Positions 63,524 through 64,000 of a DNA stretch of 64,000 bases are shown in pieces. Source of the stretch: Microbulbifer sp. YPW1 (GTDB lineage: Bacteria > Pseudomonadota > Gammaproteobacteria > Pseudomonadales > Cellvibrionaceae); contig NZ_CP055157.1 of the NCBI RefSeq assembly GCF_013367775.1, forward strand, positions 186,001-250,000, in the 5' to 3' direction. The position numbers and the translations under genes were made by a program. Every line of letters starts with the position of its first letter. Position 1 is the stretch's first letter. Under the pieces are notes generated by a model. The model was given only the letters and a program-made list of their open reading frames with translations. It searched no databases and had not been told where the DNA came from.

Positions 63524-64000
63524 TCAAGAGCGCATTTCGCGCTCAAATTCGGTCAGGCTCTGCTGGAATGCTTCCCGTGCGAACAGGCGATCCATGTAGT
63601 CCAGCAGCGGCTTGGCTTGCTTGGTCTTGGGCAGCGCGATTTCCAGCTGATCCAGACGCCACAGCAGGGGCGCCATACAGCAATCCACCAGGGAGAACTC
63701 CTCGTTAAAGAAGTACGGCAGGTCGGTGAACATCGGCGCAATCCCAACCAGGCTATCGCGCAGCTCTTTACGAGCCGCAGCCACGTCTTTGCCACCGGCG
63801 AGAATTTTGTCTACCAGCGGACACCAGTCACGCTCGATACGATGCATGATCTGACGACTCTGGGCACGGGCTACCGGGTAAACCGGAAGCAGTGGCGGAT
63901 GCGGGAAGCGCTCGTCCAGATACTCCATCATCACCTTGGTTTCAAACAGTACCAGGTCGCGATCCACCAGGGTGGGCAAGGAGTTGTATGGGTTGAGGTC
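63524..64000 (-). CDS. sspA: Stringent starvation protein A (5' end outside window)
   Basis: GST-fold RNA-polymerase-associated protein. The frame enters from the right edge ([20 protein letters not shown]) and ends at 63524. The segment contains most of the thioredoxin-like to helical transition ([27 protein letters not shown]) and the SspA helical domain ([20 protein letters not shown]). About 50 N-terminal residues are missing from the window. sspB lies directly downstream. Confidence 0.95.
   Translation of the reverse strand, partial: DLNPYNSLPTLVDRDLVLFETKVMMEYLDERFPHPPLLPVYPVARAQSRQIMHRIERDWCPLVDKILAGGKDVAAARKELRDSLVGIAPMFTDLPYFFNEEFSLVDCCMAPLLWRLDQLEIALPKTKQAKPLLDYMDRLFAREAFQQSLTEFEREMRS

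Overview
This 64-kb window is a contiguous piece of chromosome from a marine gammaproteobacterium, most like Microbulbifer or a close relative in the Cellvibrionales. That placement rests on gene order and protein character: an isc cluster followed by ndk, rlmN, pilW, rodZ, ispG, hisS and yfgM; a dcw (division and cell wall) cluster; and a secreted multi-domain chitinase beside a NagX-type membrane acetyltransferase. No database search was possible. Nearly all the DNA is ordinary, densely coding and GC-rich. I see no insertion sequence, prophage, CRISPR array, rRNA or tRNA.

Layout. (1) 1-13,030, minus strand: iscR-iscS-iscU-iscA-hscB-hscA-fdx-iscX (Fe-S cluster assembly), then ndk, rlmN, pilW, rodZ, ispG, hisS and a left-truncated yfgM. 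The isc promoter carries two abutting IscR-type boxes. (2) 13,093-22,938: trmJ and suhB are divergent. Then come a MASE1-PAS-GGDEF-EAL c-di-GMP enzyme, a PAS hybrid-type histidine kinase, a stretch that looks like a sigma-54-driven small RNA gene, an acyl-CoA desaturase and a small helical protein. (3) 23,209-27,691: GH18 chitinase and NagX. (4) 27,692-28,057: two large imperfect palindromic cassettes of one family in opposite orientation. (5) 28,058-34,810, minus strand: lpxC, an M23 peptidase, secA, argJ and mutT. (6) 35,475-51,800, minus strand: mraZ-rsmH-ftsL-ftsI-murE-murF-mraY-murD-ftsW-murG-murC-ftsQ-ftsA-ftsZ, with neither murB nor ddlB, driven from a promoter with a decameric MraZ-box array. 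(7) 52,381-58,000: a divergent CysH-like protein, the RNase P RNA gene, rsmI, and lpoA-yraN-diaA-dolP. (8) 58,096-64,000: an acetyl-CoA acetyltransferase, lemA with an M48 protease carrying a TerB-like tail, a Yip1-family membrane protein, sspB and a right-truncated sspA.

How the genes fit together. The window links precursor supply to envelope growth: peptidoglycan precursors (murC/D/E/F/G, mraY), the septal machine (ftsZ/A/Q/L/W/I), shape (rodZ), lipid A (lpxC), secretion (secA), PBP1A activation (lpoA) and outer-membrane lipoproteins (pilW, dolP). Fe-S assembly sits upstream of two Fe-S clients, rlmN and ispG. The chitinase region is the main accessory, lifestyle-related part.

The least ordinary items are in non-coding DNA: the predicted sigma-54 small RNA at 20,635-20,757, the paired palindromic cassettes at 27,731-28,020, the tandem IscR boxes, and a short leader ORF whose stop overlaps the secA start.
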